Source: an uncultured Chitinophagaceae bacterium (GTDB lineage: Bacteria; Bacteroidota; Bacteroidia; Chitinophagales; Chitinophagaceae). Taken from it: a DNA stretch of 48,491 nt. The stretch is taken from NCBI GenBank assembly GCA_903881425.1, contig CAIRTF010000117.1, positions 1-48,491 on the forward strand, written 5' to 3'. The notes under the pieces were generated by a model. The model was not told the DNA's origin. It did not search any database and saw only the letters and a program-made list of their open reading frames with translations. Of this stretch, positions 33,968 through 43,166 are shown one piece after another (position 1 is the stretch's first letter; the number at the start of each line of letters is the position of its first letter). Position numbers and translations under genes: made by a program.

Positions 33968-34606
33968 CTACAATCCTTCAAATTCATAAATAGGATCGAT
34001 ATGCGTATTGGGATCCATGTGAAAAACAGATTTGATCAATCCATCTTTCAATCCATACACCCAGCCATGTAAATCCGGACTGTTATCATACTTCCATGCT
34101 CTTTGTATAATAGATGTTTTAGCTAAGTTCATTACTTGTTCCTGCACATTCAATTCAACTAAACGATCTGCCCTTTTTTCTTCATCAGGTATTGCATCAA
34201 TTTCTTTGCGATGCAAACGATGAATATCTTTAATATTTCGCAACCACATATTCAACACATATTTATGATCGTTGTTGGTCATGGCGGCTTTAATTCCACC
34301 GCAACCATAATGTCCGCAAACGATCACATGTTTTACTTTTAAATAATTAACGGCATAATCTAATACGCTTAATAAGTTCACATCAGTATTAATAACAAGA
34401 TTGGCGATATTACGATGAATGAACATTTCTCCTGGTTCTGTGCCTGTAATGCTATCGGGATGCACTCTACTGTCAGAGCAACCGATCCATAAAGAGAAAG
34501 GTGTTTGAATTCTTGCAAGATGTTTAAAGTATTCCGGGTCTGACTTTATTTTGCTCTCCGACCATTCTTTATTGTTGAGTAATAATTGTTGTATTGATTG
34601 TTCCAT
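33968..34606 (-). CDS. Beta-class carbonic anhydrase
   Basis: The 212-residue protein has zinc ligands C43 (CSDSR), H99 and C102 (CGHYGCGG) with the D45/R47 dyad, the standard beta-class active site. It interconverts CO2 and bicarbonate in the cytoplasm. It is nine bases downstream of fabG on the same strand, so the two are probably co-transcribed; bicarbonate supply to acetyl-CoA carboxylase is a possible link (inference). Confidence 0.95.
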   Translation of the reverse strand: MEQSIQQLLLNNKEWSESKIKSDPEYFKHLARIQTPFSLWIGCSDSRVHPDSITGTEPGEMFIHRNIANLVINTDVNLLSVLDYAVNYLKVKHVIVCGHYGCGGIKAAMTNNDHKYVLNMWLRNIKDIHRLHRKEIDAIPDEEKRADRLVELNVQEQVMNLAKTSIIQRAWKYDNSPDLHGWVYGLKDGLIKSVFHMDPNTHIDPIYEFEGL

Positions 34607-34615
34607 AGAATTTTT

Positions 34616-35368
34616 TTAAATATTCAGACCGCCGCAAGCACTTAAAACTTGTCCGGTAATGTATGAACTTAAATCACTCGCCAAGAATAGTGTTGTATTC
34701 GCAATTTCTTCTGCTTTACCAAAACGACCTAAAGGAATTTTTTTCAGGAATTCTTCTGCTGCAGTACCTTCTTTTAAATAATGAGTCATATCTGTTTCAA
34801 TGAAACCCGGTGCAATAGCATTACAACGAATATTTCTGCTGCCCAGTTCTGCTGCAATTGATTTGGTGAAACCAATGATACCTGCTTTGCTTGCTGCATA
34901 GCTGCTCTGACCTGCATTTCCGCGAATACCAATAATTGAACTCATATTGATAATACTTCCAGCTTTTGCTTTCATCATAGGGCGAATGACTTGTTTCGTC
35001 ATGTTAAAAACACTTTTCAAATTAATATTCATCACATCATCCCATTGTTCTGCAGTCATACGTAACAATAAATTATCTTTTGATATGCCAGCATTATTTA
35101 CACAAACATCTATGGCTCCGAATTCTTTTAATACATCATTCACCAATGTTTCGCATTGTGTAAAATCACCTGCATTGCTTTTGTATGCTTTTGCTTTTAT
35201 ACCCAATGCTTTCAATTGATTTTCTAAGGCAGTTGCTTTTTCTGCACTGCTATCACTAACATAAGTGAATGCAATATGAGAACCTTGTTCTGCTAATTTT
35301 AATGCAATGGCAGCACCAATTCCACGGGCAGCTCCTGTAACAACAGATACTTTATCTTTTAATAACAT
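34616..35368 (-). CDS. fabG: 3-oxoacyl-ACP reductase FabG
   Basis: The 250-residue SDR has VTGAARGIG (10-18), VNNAGISKDNLLLRMTAEQWDDV, Ser144, Tyr157 and Lys161 (SSYAASKAG), and SSYITGQVLSACGGL at the end. The NNAGIT/S-DNLLLRM signature is specific for FabG. It reduces 3-oxoacyl-ACP with NADPH in fatty acid synthesis. GH3-family and LptB genes lie upstream on the same strand. Confidence 0.94.
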   Translation of the reverse strand: MLLKDKVSVVTGAARGIGAAIALKLAEQGSHIAFTYVSDSSAEKATALENQLKALGIKAKAYKSNAGDFTQCETLVNDVLKEFGAIDVCVNNAGISKDNLLLRMTAEQWDDVMNINLKSVFNMTKQVIRPMMKAKAGSIINMSSIIGIRGNAGQSSYAASKAGIIGFTKSIAAELGSRNIRCNAIAPGFIETDMTHYLKEGTAAEEFLKKIPLGRFGKAEEIANTTLFLASDLSSYITGQVLSACGGLNI

Positions 35369-35452
35369 AATGATTGTGTTTATTCTGCAATGATAAAGAT
35401 TCTTTCTCTTTTAATTTTTATGAGAAATTTTTTATTTTATCAGAGATTAATT

Positions 35453-36961
35453 TTAAAAAATAAATCCGGTAATTTCTTCAATATAATTTCTATCATTACT
35501 TAAACGGGGTACTTTGTGTTGCCCGCCCAGCTTGCCTTTGCTGCGAAGCCATTCTGTAAATACACCTTTTTTCAAAGATTTTACCAAAGGCATTCTCAAT
35601 GCGATGTCTTTATGACGCTTCGCTTCATAATCACTATTTAAATTTTTTAATGCACAATCTAATTCGTAGGAGAAAAGATGAATGCTCTCGGGTTCTTTAT
35701 CAAATTCAATCAACCATTCATGTGCACCATTATTTTCATTGCTGAAATAAACCGGTGCGGCGGTATAATCATTCACTATCGAATTTGTCTTGGCAGATGC
35801 GATAGCGATAGCTTTATCAGTGTTATCAACGTTCACTTCTTCGCCAAATGCATTCATGTAATGTTTTAATCTGCCGCTAACTTTTATTCTGAATGGATCT
35901 AATGAAGTAAATTGAATAGTATCGCCCACTAAGTATCTCCACAAACCACCATTGGTTGAAATAACTAAAGCATAATTTTTATTCAACTCCACTTTATTCA
36001 ATCCAATTGTTTGCGGATCATCTTTTCCGTATTCTTCTACCGGCATGAATTCATAAAAAATACCGTGTTGTAAAAACAATAACATGCCATTATCAGCTGC
36101 ATTGATCTGTGCCGCAAAAAAACCTTCGCTGGCATTGTAGAGATCGAGATAAGTAATATCCTTGCCAATTAATTTTTTAAATTGATCGCGATAGGGTGTA
36201 AATGAAACACCTCCATGTAAATACAATTCTAAATTAGGCCACACTTCGGTCAGTGTTTCTTTACCGGTGATCTGCAAAATTTTTTTGATTAAAACTAAAG
36301 TCCATGTTGGCACACCTGAAATAGAAGTTACATTTTCAGGAATGGTGGAATAAGCTAATTTTTCAATTTTATGTTCCCATTCATCCATTAAAGCAATAGA
36401 TAGTTCGGGTGTACGAATCCAGTTGGCCCACATGGGTGTATTTTGTAAAAGCACTGCACTCAAATCACCATAATGTATTTCTTCATTAATAGAATTGATT
36501 TGATGACTGCCACCAATCACCAATCCCTTTCCTGTCAGTAAATCACTTTCAGGATTTAAATTGTAATACATTGTCAATACATCCTTAGCAGCTTGGTAAT
36601 GGCAATCTTCTAAACTTTCTTTGGTAATGGGAATGAATTTGCTTTTATCGTTTGTGGTGCCGCTGCTTTTTGCAAACCAGTTAACGGGTGTGTTCCACAA
36701 TAAATTTTCTTCACCATTCATTAATCTTTCAAAATAAGGTTTCAGGTCATCATATTCGTGAATGGGAACGGTTTTCTTGAATTCTCGAATGGTTGAAATG
36801 CTTGCTAGTCCATACTTTCGACCAAATTCGCTGTACTGACCGTGTGTAAAAAGATCTTGCAATACTTCGCGCTGTGCAGCCACCGGATTTTGTATCCATT
36901 GCTCAATGCGCCAATGACGCAATCTTGCCAAACGTGATATAGCAGGACTCAACAATTTCAT
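35453..36961 (-). CDS. GH3-family acyl-adenylating enzyme
   Basis: The 502-residue protein matches the GH3 auxin-responsive family layout: FGRKYGLASISTIREFKKTVPIHEYDDLKPY, then the ATP-binding KSSGTTNDKSKFIPIT, the DLYNASEGFFA segment, and GGLWRYLVGDTIQF. Plant members join acyl groups to amino acids; the role in Bacteroidota is not known. It lies 51 bases downstream of lptB and 84 upstream of fabG. Confidence 0.9.
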   Translation of the reverse strand: MKLLSPAISRLARLRHWRIEQWIQNPVAAQREVLQDLFTHGQYSEFGRKYGLASISTIREFKKTVPIHEYDDLKPYFERLMNGEENLLWNTPVNWFAKSSGTTNDKSKFIPITKESLEDCHYQAAKDVLTMYYNLNPESDLLTGKGLVIGGSHQINSINEEIHYGDLSAVLLQNTPMWANWIRTPELSIALMDEWEHKIEKLAYSTIPENVTSISGVPTWTLVLIKKILQITGKETLTEVWPNLELYLHGGVSFTPYRDQFKKLIGKDITYLDLYNASEGFFAAQINAADNGMLLFLQHGIFYEFMPVEEYGKDDPQTIGLNKVELNKNYALVISTNGGLWRYLVGDTIQFTSLDPFRIKVSGRLKHYMNAFGEEVNVDNTDKAIAIASAKTNSIVNDYTAAPVYFSNENNGAHEWLIEFDKEPESIHLFSYELDCALKNLNSDYEAKRHKDIALRMPLVKSLKKGVFTEWLRSKGKLGGQHKVPRLSNDRNYIEEITGFIF

Positions 36962-37012
36962 CGGGGGGAAACTATATCAGCAAAATAAGAAATGAAAATG
37001 ACTTAAGGAAGA

Positions 37013-37822
37013 TTATTCTTTTGTAAGAAGTGATTCTGCTTCGGCATCCCTGATTAAAGCACTATCTCTTTCCATATCAATGATCCAATCTTTTCTTTTT
37101 AAAACGAAATTGGTACCGAGATATAAACGACGCACTCTTTCATCATCTGCCAATTGCTCTGCCGTACCATGTTTAAATATTTTTCCTTCAATCAATAAAT
37201 AAGCACGGTCGCAAATAGATAAAGTTTCATTCACATTATGATCGGTGATGAGAATACCAATATTCTTATATTTTAATCTGGCAACAACGGTTTGAATATC
37301 TTCTACTGCAATCGGATCAACACCTGCAAAAGGCTCATCCAATAAAATAAATTTAGGATCAACTGCCAATGCTCGTGCAATTTCTGTTCTTCTTCTTTCG
37401 CCACCGCTTAAACTATCGCCATTATTTTTACGAACATGATGTAGATTAAATTCATCCAATAAAGATTCTAATTTTAATTGTCTTTCTTTCTTAGTCATGT
37501 TGGTCATTTCCAACACGGCCATAATATTATCCTGTACACTTAATTTTCTAAATACACTGGCTTCCTGCGGCAAATAACCAATACCCATTTGCGCTCTTTT
37601 GTACATGGGTAGTTTGGTAATATTGATATCATTCAAAAAAACATCACCCTCATCAGGTTTAATCAAACCAACTACCATATAAAAAGTAGTTGTTTTGCCA
37701 GCGCCGTTTGGTCCGAGTAAACCAACAATCTCTCCCTGATTTACTTCAATGGAAACATTGTTTACAACGGTACGACCACTGTAAGTTTTTACCAGATTTT
37801 TTGTATGTATAATAAGACTCAA
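37013..37822 (-). CDS. lptB: LPS export ABC transporter ATP-binding protein LptB
   Basis: From TTG at 37822 the protein has 269 residues and begins (M)[19 protein letters not shown]. Walker A is GPNGAGKTT, the signature [15 protein letters not shown], Walker [20 protein letters not shown], and the switch His in [11 protein letters not shown]. The [12 protein letters not shown] motif is characteristic of LptB. It powers LPS extraction from the inner membrane with LptFG. TTG is preferred because a -7 box at 37837-37844 lies just upstream, whereas an ATG at 37897 would be before that box. A C-terminal extension of about 25 residues is acidic. Confidence 0.93.
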   Translation of the reverse strand: MSLIIHTKNLVKTYSGRTVVNNVSIEVNQGEIVGLLGPNGAGKTTTFYMVVGLIKPDEGDVFLNDINITKLPMYKRAQMGIGYLPQEASVFRKLSVQDNIMAVLEMTNMTKKERQLKLESLLDEFNLHHVRKNNGDSLSGGERRRTEIARALAVDPKFILLDEPFAGVDPIAVEDIQTVVARLKYKNIGILITDHNVNETLSICDRAYLLIEGKIFKHGTAEQLADDERVRRLYLGTNFVLKRKDWIIDMERDSALIRDAEAESLLTKE

Positions 37823-37836
37823 GGATAATGTTTCAG

Positions 37837-37844
37837 CAAAAATA
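37837..37844 (-). promoter_or_regulatory. -7 box for lptB
   Basis: The minus strand reads TATTTTTG, matching TAnnTTTG. A TTTC at about the -33 position (37864-37867) differs by one base from TTTG, with a 19-base spacer. It predicts transcription from near 37830, which decides the TTG start at 37822. Confidence 0.55.
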
Positions 37845-37938
37845 TAGTTTATCAAACAGATATGAAACAGAATATAACATCTTAACAGATGTTTCAATAA
37901 AAGGGCGCAGTAATGTATATTGCATTAATTTTTGAAAA

Positions 37939-38892
37939 ATGAAGATTACCGAACATATTGCCAGAGCAAAAGATACCTTGGTTTCGTTTGAAGTACTGCC
38001 ACCTTTAAAAGGAAAGACGATTTCTTCTTTATACGATCATTTAGATCCGTTGATGGAATTTAAACCATCATGGATCAATGTTACTTATCACAGAAGCGAA
38101 TCGATGTTTAAGAAAAAAGCCGATGGCACTTTTGAAAAAGTAGAAGTGCGCAAAAGGCCCGGTACGGTTGGTATTTGTGCTGCCATTATGAATCATTATA
38201 AAATTGATACCGTTCCGCATTTTATTTGCGGTGGCTTTACCAAACGTGAATGTGAAGATGCTTTGATTGATTTGAATTTTTTAGGTATTGATAATGTATT
38301 GGTATTGCGTGGTGATGCAGAAAAAAACGAACCCAATTTTATTCCGGAGAAAGGCGGACATGCTTATGCCATTGATCTGCAAAAGCAAGTAGTGAATTTA
38401 AATCACGGGTTGTATTTGGATGAAGATATTCAGAATGGAGGTAAAACAGATTTTTGTATTGGTACTGCCGGTTATCCGGAAAAACATTTTGAAGCACCCA
38501 ATTTAGAAATTGATCTGCAAAGATTAAAAGATAAAGTAGATGCCGGCGCAGATTATATTATGACACAAATGTTTTTTGATAACGAGAAGTTTTTTGCATT
38601 TGTCAAAGCCTGTAGGGATATGGGTATCAATGTTCCTATTATTCCCGGATTAAAACCTATTACTTCAAAAAAACAATTATCTGTGTTACCAAGAATTTTT
38701 CATGTAGATATTCCTACCGAATTATCGAATGCTGTGTTGAAATGCAAAGTAGATGCAGAGGTAGAACAAATTGGTACTGAATGGTTAATTCAACAAAGTA
38801 AGGAGTTGAAAAAATTTGGTGTACCTGTTTTGCATTATTATACTTTGGGTAAACCGCAAATCATTCGAAATGTAGTGAAAGAAGTTATTTAG
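37939..38892 (+). CDS. metF: Methylenetetrahydrofolate reductase
   Basis: The 317-residue TIM-barrel flavoprotein has VSFEVLPPLKG at the start, DNVLVLRGD, IGTAGYPEKH, ADYIMTQMFFDNEKFFAFV and IPIIPGLKPI. These are the MetF hallmarks. It makes 5-methyl-THF for methionine synthesis. It is divergent from lptB. A near -7 box with an extra base (TAATTTTTG) precedes the ATG. It ends one base from the convergent stop of the next gene. Confidence 0.95.
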   Translation: MKITEHIARAKDTLVSFEVLPPLKGKTISSLYDHLDPLMEFKPSWINVTYHRSESMFKKKADGTFEKVEVRKRPGTVGICAAIMNHYKIDTVPHFICGGFTKRECEDALIDLNFLGIDNVLVLRGDAEKNEPNFIPEKGGHAYAIDLQKQVVNLNHGLYLDEDIQNGGKTDFCIGTAGYPEKHFEAPNLEIDLQRLKDKVDAGADYIMTQMFFDNEKFFAFVKACRDMGINVPIIPGLKPITSKKQLSVLPRIFHVDIPTELSNAVLKCKVDAEVEQIGTEWLIQQSKELKKFGVPVLHYYTLGKPQIIRNVVKEVI

Positions 38893-38893
38893 T

Positions 38894-39583
38894 TTATTTT
38901 TTTAAACGATAAGTAACACTCAGATTAGATACTTCATTTGTTCCTTTTTTGAAATCGGCATTAGATACATCAATGAAACCTCCACTGTAATTGGCTTTCA
39001 AAGCAAAGCGTTTATGTTCAAATCCGATTGTTGCGAGATAGCCAATATCTATTTGCTTTTGTATAGAATAGATTTGTGAGGAATATCCAATATCACTCTT
39101 CCCAAATTTAACGTTTGCTGAACCTGTATAATACCCACCAACTACACCCCACGAATATCCGAAGTAATTATTCTCACCGAATAAACCTGTTGAAATATAA
39201 CTGCCTAATCCAAAAAAGATATTGCTTGACTTTTTAAGAATAAACCTTTTAATAAGGCTGACAGGTATTTGCAAGTAATAAATTTTTACAGTTGCATTTT
39301 CATAAGTACCCCAAACAGACATAACCGAGTAGCTTTGTTTCCCGCCTTTGCCATCAATAAAAATCCCGGATTGAATAGAGAAATTATTTTTTAAAGAATA
39401 ATCAATATTTAAACCCGAATGAATGCCTTGAATGTTACCTGTATTATTTATACTTGCAGGTGTTTTATAATGCGCATTATTAATACCCGCTTCAGCATAT
39501 AGTTTAAAAAGGGTGGTATTTTTTTTCTGTGCTGCGGCAAAAAAGGAAACAAATAAAAAGAAAAACAGAAATATTTTTTTCAT
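38894..39583 (-). CDS. Outer-membrane beta-barrel protein, PorT-like family
   Basis: The 229-residue protein begins MKKIFLFFFLFVSFFAAAQ, a signal peptide, followed by alternating amphipathic strands (LYAEAGINNAHY, HSGLNIDYSL, SIQSGIFIDGKGG) and a C-terminal NLSVTYRLKK strand. It fits the family of small Bacteroidota outer-membrane barrels. Function is not known. An in-frame ATG at 39640 would precede the signal and is rejected. It is the last gene of a minus-strand envelope cluster, 60 bases after the PPIase gene. Confidence 0.78.
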   Translation of the reverse strand: MKKIFLFFFLFVSFFAAAQKKNTTLFKLYAEAGINNAHYKTPASINNTGNIQGIHSGLNIDYSLKNNFSIQSGIFIDGKGGKQSYSVMSVWGTYENATVKIYYLQIPVSLIKRFILKKSSNIFFGLGSYISTGLFGENNYFGYSWGVVGGYYTGSANVKFGKSDIGYSSQIYSIQKQIDIGYLATIGFEHKRFALKANYSGGFIDVSNADFKKGTNEVSNLSVTYRLKK

Positions 39584-39643
39584 AACAAAAAATTTATATT
39601 CTATTAAAATGACAATCACTATCTTAATGCTGCTGTACAAATA

Positions 39644-41548
39644 TTATTTAACTGTTTTCCAAACAGCCTCATTAATAGTAACCGGATATTTCTTTTTTAA
39701 TTCTGTAATCCATTTTTCTTCCAGCAGTTGTTGATAATCATTAATCACAGAACCCTTGGCTTCGGTGAATTGTTTTTGTTCTTTGTAATTGTGTATTTGA
39801 GTAACTATCAGAAAAATATAATTATCATCAGTTGTATTTTTTTGGGGAGTAGAAATAAAACCAATTCTCTTTTCAATTTTTTGCTGAACAGGAGATTGTT
39901 CATCTTCAAATCTGCTGCTATCAGCAAATGCATTATTGCCATAACTATTGATGATATTTCTCCAATCAATTATATTTTGTTGTAATCTTCCTGCAATTTC
40001 ATTGGCTAATTCTTTTGTCTTAGCAGTTACAATAATTGCTGAAAAGCCTTGCTGCCATTGGTATTGAGTAATATGTGCTAAATAAAATTGTTTTAAAGCA
40101 ACAGAATCATCATTGGCGTTGCTCCATACATATTTATCCATCGCTGCAAATAAAATATTAGCATCATTAAATTCTTTTAATTGGTTGCGCATAGATTCGC
40201 TGTATTCGTCTAAGTGCTCTTTATAATAATCACTGCAAGCAGTTTGCGTAAATTCTATAAATAGATTTTTATAATAATCAACAGACTTCTTATCAATAAT
40301 TTTTCCTTTCAAATAATTTAACCAATCTAATATTGTAATATTCTCTTTCGCTAATGTGAAAAGGATGGTTGAATCATTGATCGTTCTTGCGGGCAGCTTT
40401 TGCTGATTGATGGAAGCCGTTGTGTATTGCCACAAAGCATCTTCATTATAATTTGCTTTTTTATATTGAATGAGTGGCATCCATTTTTTAATCAATTGTT
40501 TTTTGGCAATATTTATTCTGTCGCTGCTTTCAATTTTTTGTTTCAAGGTTGCAGCAACAGCATTGTTTAATTTTTTTTCTGTTGGAATAATGGAAATTAA
40601 TTTTAAAATATGATAACCGTAAATTGTCTCAAATGGTTTAGTTATTTCTCCTGAATGTTGTAAGCCAAAAACTTTTTCTTCAAAATCTGTATTGTATTGT
40701 CCGATGCTGATATCCGGCAAAAGCCCGTCAATATTAGCATTTGCGGCTGTATTATATTTTGTAGCTAATACTTCGAATAAATTCCCCTGTTTAATTTTTT
40801 CATAAACAGTATTAGACAATGCAGCCACTTTTTTCTTTTCAGTTTCATTTGCATTGGGTGGGTAAGACAATAAAATTTGCTCAATTCTTCTTTTGCCAAC
40901 AGCAGCTCGCTCATTGACATTTTTAAAAATATGATAGCCGTATTTGCTTTTATAAATTGATGAAAAAGCTCCGGGCTTTAACTGATAAATAATATTTTCA
41001 ATCTCATACGGTAATGTAAATACAGTAATATAACCAATAATACCTTTTGTTTTTTTTACATCAGCATCAGTAGAAAATTTTTGTGTAATTGTATTAAAAG
41101 ATTTTCCTGATTTTAATTGTTGATAGGCTTCTTGAATTTGTTTGTGTGCATCGGTAGAATTTTTTCCAAATTCAATAAACACTTGCGCTGCTAAAATATC
41201 TTTCTTGCTTCTTTCAAAAGCTTCTTTGGTCAATGCTTTAATACCTGCTTCTTCATTAACAACAGATTCGGCAATTTGCTTTTTAAAATTATTATTTTCT
41301 AATACAACAGATGTTTGTTCATGCAAATGCTCGTCGTAAGCAGCTTGAATTTTTAATTTGTAATTGATATAAAGCGGTAAGTAATCATTTAATTCTTTTT
41401 GTCGGTTGTTTGAACTGGTCGGACTTTTTTCAAATGCCTTTAAGAATTCCGTTTTACTAACCGAATGATTACCAAAAGTAAATAATGTTTGCGCATCGGT
41501 ATTGGTACAAATAAAAAAAACACAAATACCGAAAACTATTTTTTTCAT
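39644..41548 (-). CDS. Periplasmic peptidyl-prolyl isomerase with two parvulin domains
   Basis: The 634-residue protein has a signal peptide (about 1-19, ending TDAQ). An N-terminal SurA-like region, a first parvulin domain (about 125-215, DVKKTKGIIGYITVF and KYGYHIFKNV) and a second (about 220-320, IYGYHILKLI) follow. A long C-terminal half of unknown fold holds one more degenerate repeat. It should assist folding of exported proteins. It is 12 bases downstream of the TlpA-like gene, so they are co-transcribed. Confidence 0.85.
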   Translation of the reverse strand: MKKIVFGICVFFICTNTDAQTLFTFGNHSVSKTEFLKAFEKSPTSSNNRQKELNDYLPLYINYKLKIQAAYDEHLHEQTSVVLENNNFKKQIAESVVNEEAGIKALTKEAFERSKKDILAAQVFIEFGKNSTDAHKQIQEAYQQLKSGKSFNTITQKFSTDADVKKTKGIIGYITVFTLPYEIENIIYQLKPGAFSSIYKSKYGYHIFKNVNERAAVGKRRIEQILLSYPPNANETEKKKVAALSNTVYEKIKQGNLFEVLATKYNTAANANIDGLLPDISIGQYNTDFEEKVFGLQHSGEITKPFETIYGYHILKLISIIPTEKKLNNAVAATLKQKIESSDRINIAKKQLIKKWMPLIQYKKANYNEDALWQYTTASINQQKLPARTINDSTILFTLAKENITILDWLNYLKGKIIDKKSVDYYKNLFIEFTQTACSDYYKEHLDEYSESMRNQLKEFNDANILFAAMDKYVWSNANDDSVALKQFYLAHITQYQWQQGFSAIIVTAKTKELANEIAGRLQQNIIDWRNIINSYGNNAFADSSRFEDEQSPVQQKIEKRIGFISTPQKNTTDDNYIFLIVTQIHNYKEQKQFTEAKGSVINDYQQLLEEKWITELKKKYPVTINEAVWKTVK

Positions 41549-41560
41549 AAATACGAAATG

Positions 41561-43024
41561 CTATTTATTTTTCATTTTAGTATTAATGATATCATCAAAC
41601 TGTTCAATACTCAATTGTTTTGCGATGATTCGTTTGTCTTCATCTAATAAATACAAAGTTGGTGTTTTAGAGATATCATATAACTGTCGAAAGTTAGGCT
41701 GGCCGGCAGTTTGCTCCGCATCACGTGCTGCTTTGGTTTGATAGGTGTATATCCAATCTGCACTGAATTTCTTTTCATACACAAATTTTTTCATCTCATC
41801 CATGGTACCATCTTTCACGTTCACGCTGTATAATTTCAGGCCTAATGCTTTCCATTTGTTTTGATAAAAAGAATCAACCCTTGGCAACTCTTCTTTGCAA
41901 TGTCCGCAGGTAGGATCCCAAAAAACAACCATTGTAAATTTTCCCTGCAAACTGTATAAAGCAATATTTTTTCCGGAAGTATCTGTTAAATCCAATATTG
42001 GTGCAGGATTGCCCAATTGATTGGCCATTAAACTGTAAGCACGTTCAAAAATCATTTTGCGCGATTGGGCATTTAAAAAACTAGTATCTCCTTTTGCATA
42101 AAAATTTTCAAACAAATACAAGAATACTTTATCCTGCCCCATGTATTCGGGATTCAAATATTTATTAGTGAATTTGGTTAATAAATAAGGATATATTTCT
42201 TTACCTGTTCTTGCAGAAAGCAACATGATCTTTATTTCTTTGATCAATGAATCAGGTTCGGGAAAAACATAATACTTAAAATATTCATCCAATTTTTTTT
42301 CAAAAAAAGGAGTATGCAGTAATCTGTCATCATTAAATAAAACATCATCCCAAAAATGTTCTTTCACAAAACGATAAGGATAACTCGAATCTGCTTTTCC
42401 TTTGATGATGGGAATAGCAGGTGCATCCGGTCTTTTCATTGCAGTTAATAAAGCGGCTAATAATGAGTTAGGATTTTGTTTGATGATATTATCACGATAA
42501 TCCTGTAGTTCTTTGTTTTGTTTGATGATCTCATTTCTCAGATTAACCGAATCTGCTTTTGTTTTGGCTGCATTGTATTGCAGATTCAAATCAGTTAATG
42601 ATTTACCTTTTTTTACCGTATAAGCCGAATATTGTTTGAACAAAGTATTATCATACGAACCGGTGATGGTGATGTTTTCTTTTTTAGATGAATCGGCAAT
42701 GATGGAAAAATTTTGTTCTTTACCAATCAAAAAATCAAACTGAATGGCCATTTGCGGAGACACAAGAAAATAAATACCGCCGGTTAATTTTTTATTGCCT
42801 TTAAATGTGCCGCTTCCTTTTGCATCGATCCATGCAGAATCTGTTAATGTTTTGCCATTGCCGAAATAACTTCCTAAATACAGGTAACAATTTTTGTATG
42901 GCGTATAAGTGATATTGATATGGTAACCACTTGTATTGGCAGTTACAGGTTTCTTAATTGCATTTTGCGAAAAAACGGCAAAAGAAAAAATAAACAACGA
43001 GCTTATTAATAAAAGGTTCTTCAT
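41561..43024 (-). CDS. TlpA-like thioredoxin-fold protein with DUF4369/DUF5106-type N-terminal regions
   Basis: The 487-residue protein has a signal peptide (about 1-19). A beta-rich N-terminal domain (about 30-135) and a helical middle (about 140-335) match the DUF4369/DUF5106 layout of Bacteroidota thioredoxins. The C-terminal thioredoxin domain has VVFWDPTCGHCKEELP with C373 and C376 and the cis-Pro KTPTLYLL. It should act in periplasmic disulfide reduction or exchange. It leads a minus-strand cluster with a PPIase and a barrel protein, all envelope functions. Confidence 0.9.
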   Translation of the reverse strand: MKNLLLISSLFIFSFAVFSQNAIKKPVTANTSGYHINITYTPYKNCYLYLGSYFGNGKTLTDSAWIDAKGSGTFKGNKKLTGGIYFLVSPQMAIQFDFLIGKEQNFSIIADSSKKENITITGSYDNTLFKQYSAYTVKKGKSLTDLNLQYNAAKTKADSVNLRNEIIKQNKELQDYRDNIIKQNPNSLLAALLTAMKRPDAPAIPIIKGKADSSYPYRFVKEHFWDDVLFNDDRLLHTPFFEKKLDEYFKYYVFPEPDSLIKEIKIMLLSARTGKEIYPYLLTKFTNKYLNPEYMGQDKVFLYLFENFYAKGDTSFLNAQSRKMIFERAYSLMANQLGNPAPILDLTDTSGKNIALYSLQGKFTMVVFWDPTCGHCKEELPRVDSFYQNKWKALGLKLYSVNVKDGTMDEMKKFVYEKKFSADWIYTYQTKAARDAEQTAGQPNFRQLYDISKTPTLYLLDEDKRIIAKQLSIEQFDDIINTKMKNK

Positions 43025-43154
43025 CAGTGATTAATTAGAATGGTAAATGTACACAAATACCAGATTGACCATTTTAACGAAATGCGGCCTGTACATATTT
43101 TATAAAAATCTTAATACTGCTAAAATCATTTCAACTTAATCTTTATCGCTTCCC

Positions 43155-43162
43155 TATTTTTG
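43155..43162 (+). promoter_or_regulatory. -7 box for the RlmD-like gene
   Basis: TATTTTTG is a full match to TAnnTTTG. The GTG start codon follows after only four bases, so the transcript probably begins at or next to the start codon. A TTTC at 43129-43132 is the best -33 candidate (22-base spacer). Confidence 0.55.
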
Positions 43163-43166
43163 CGGC

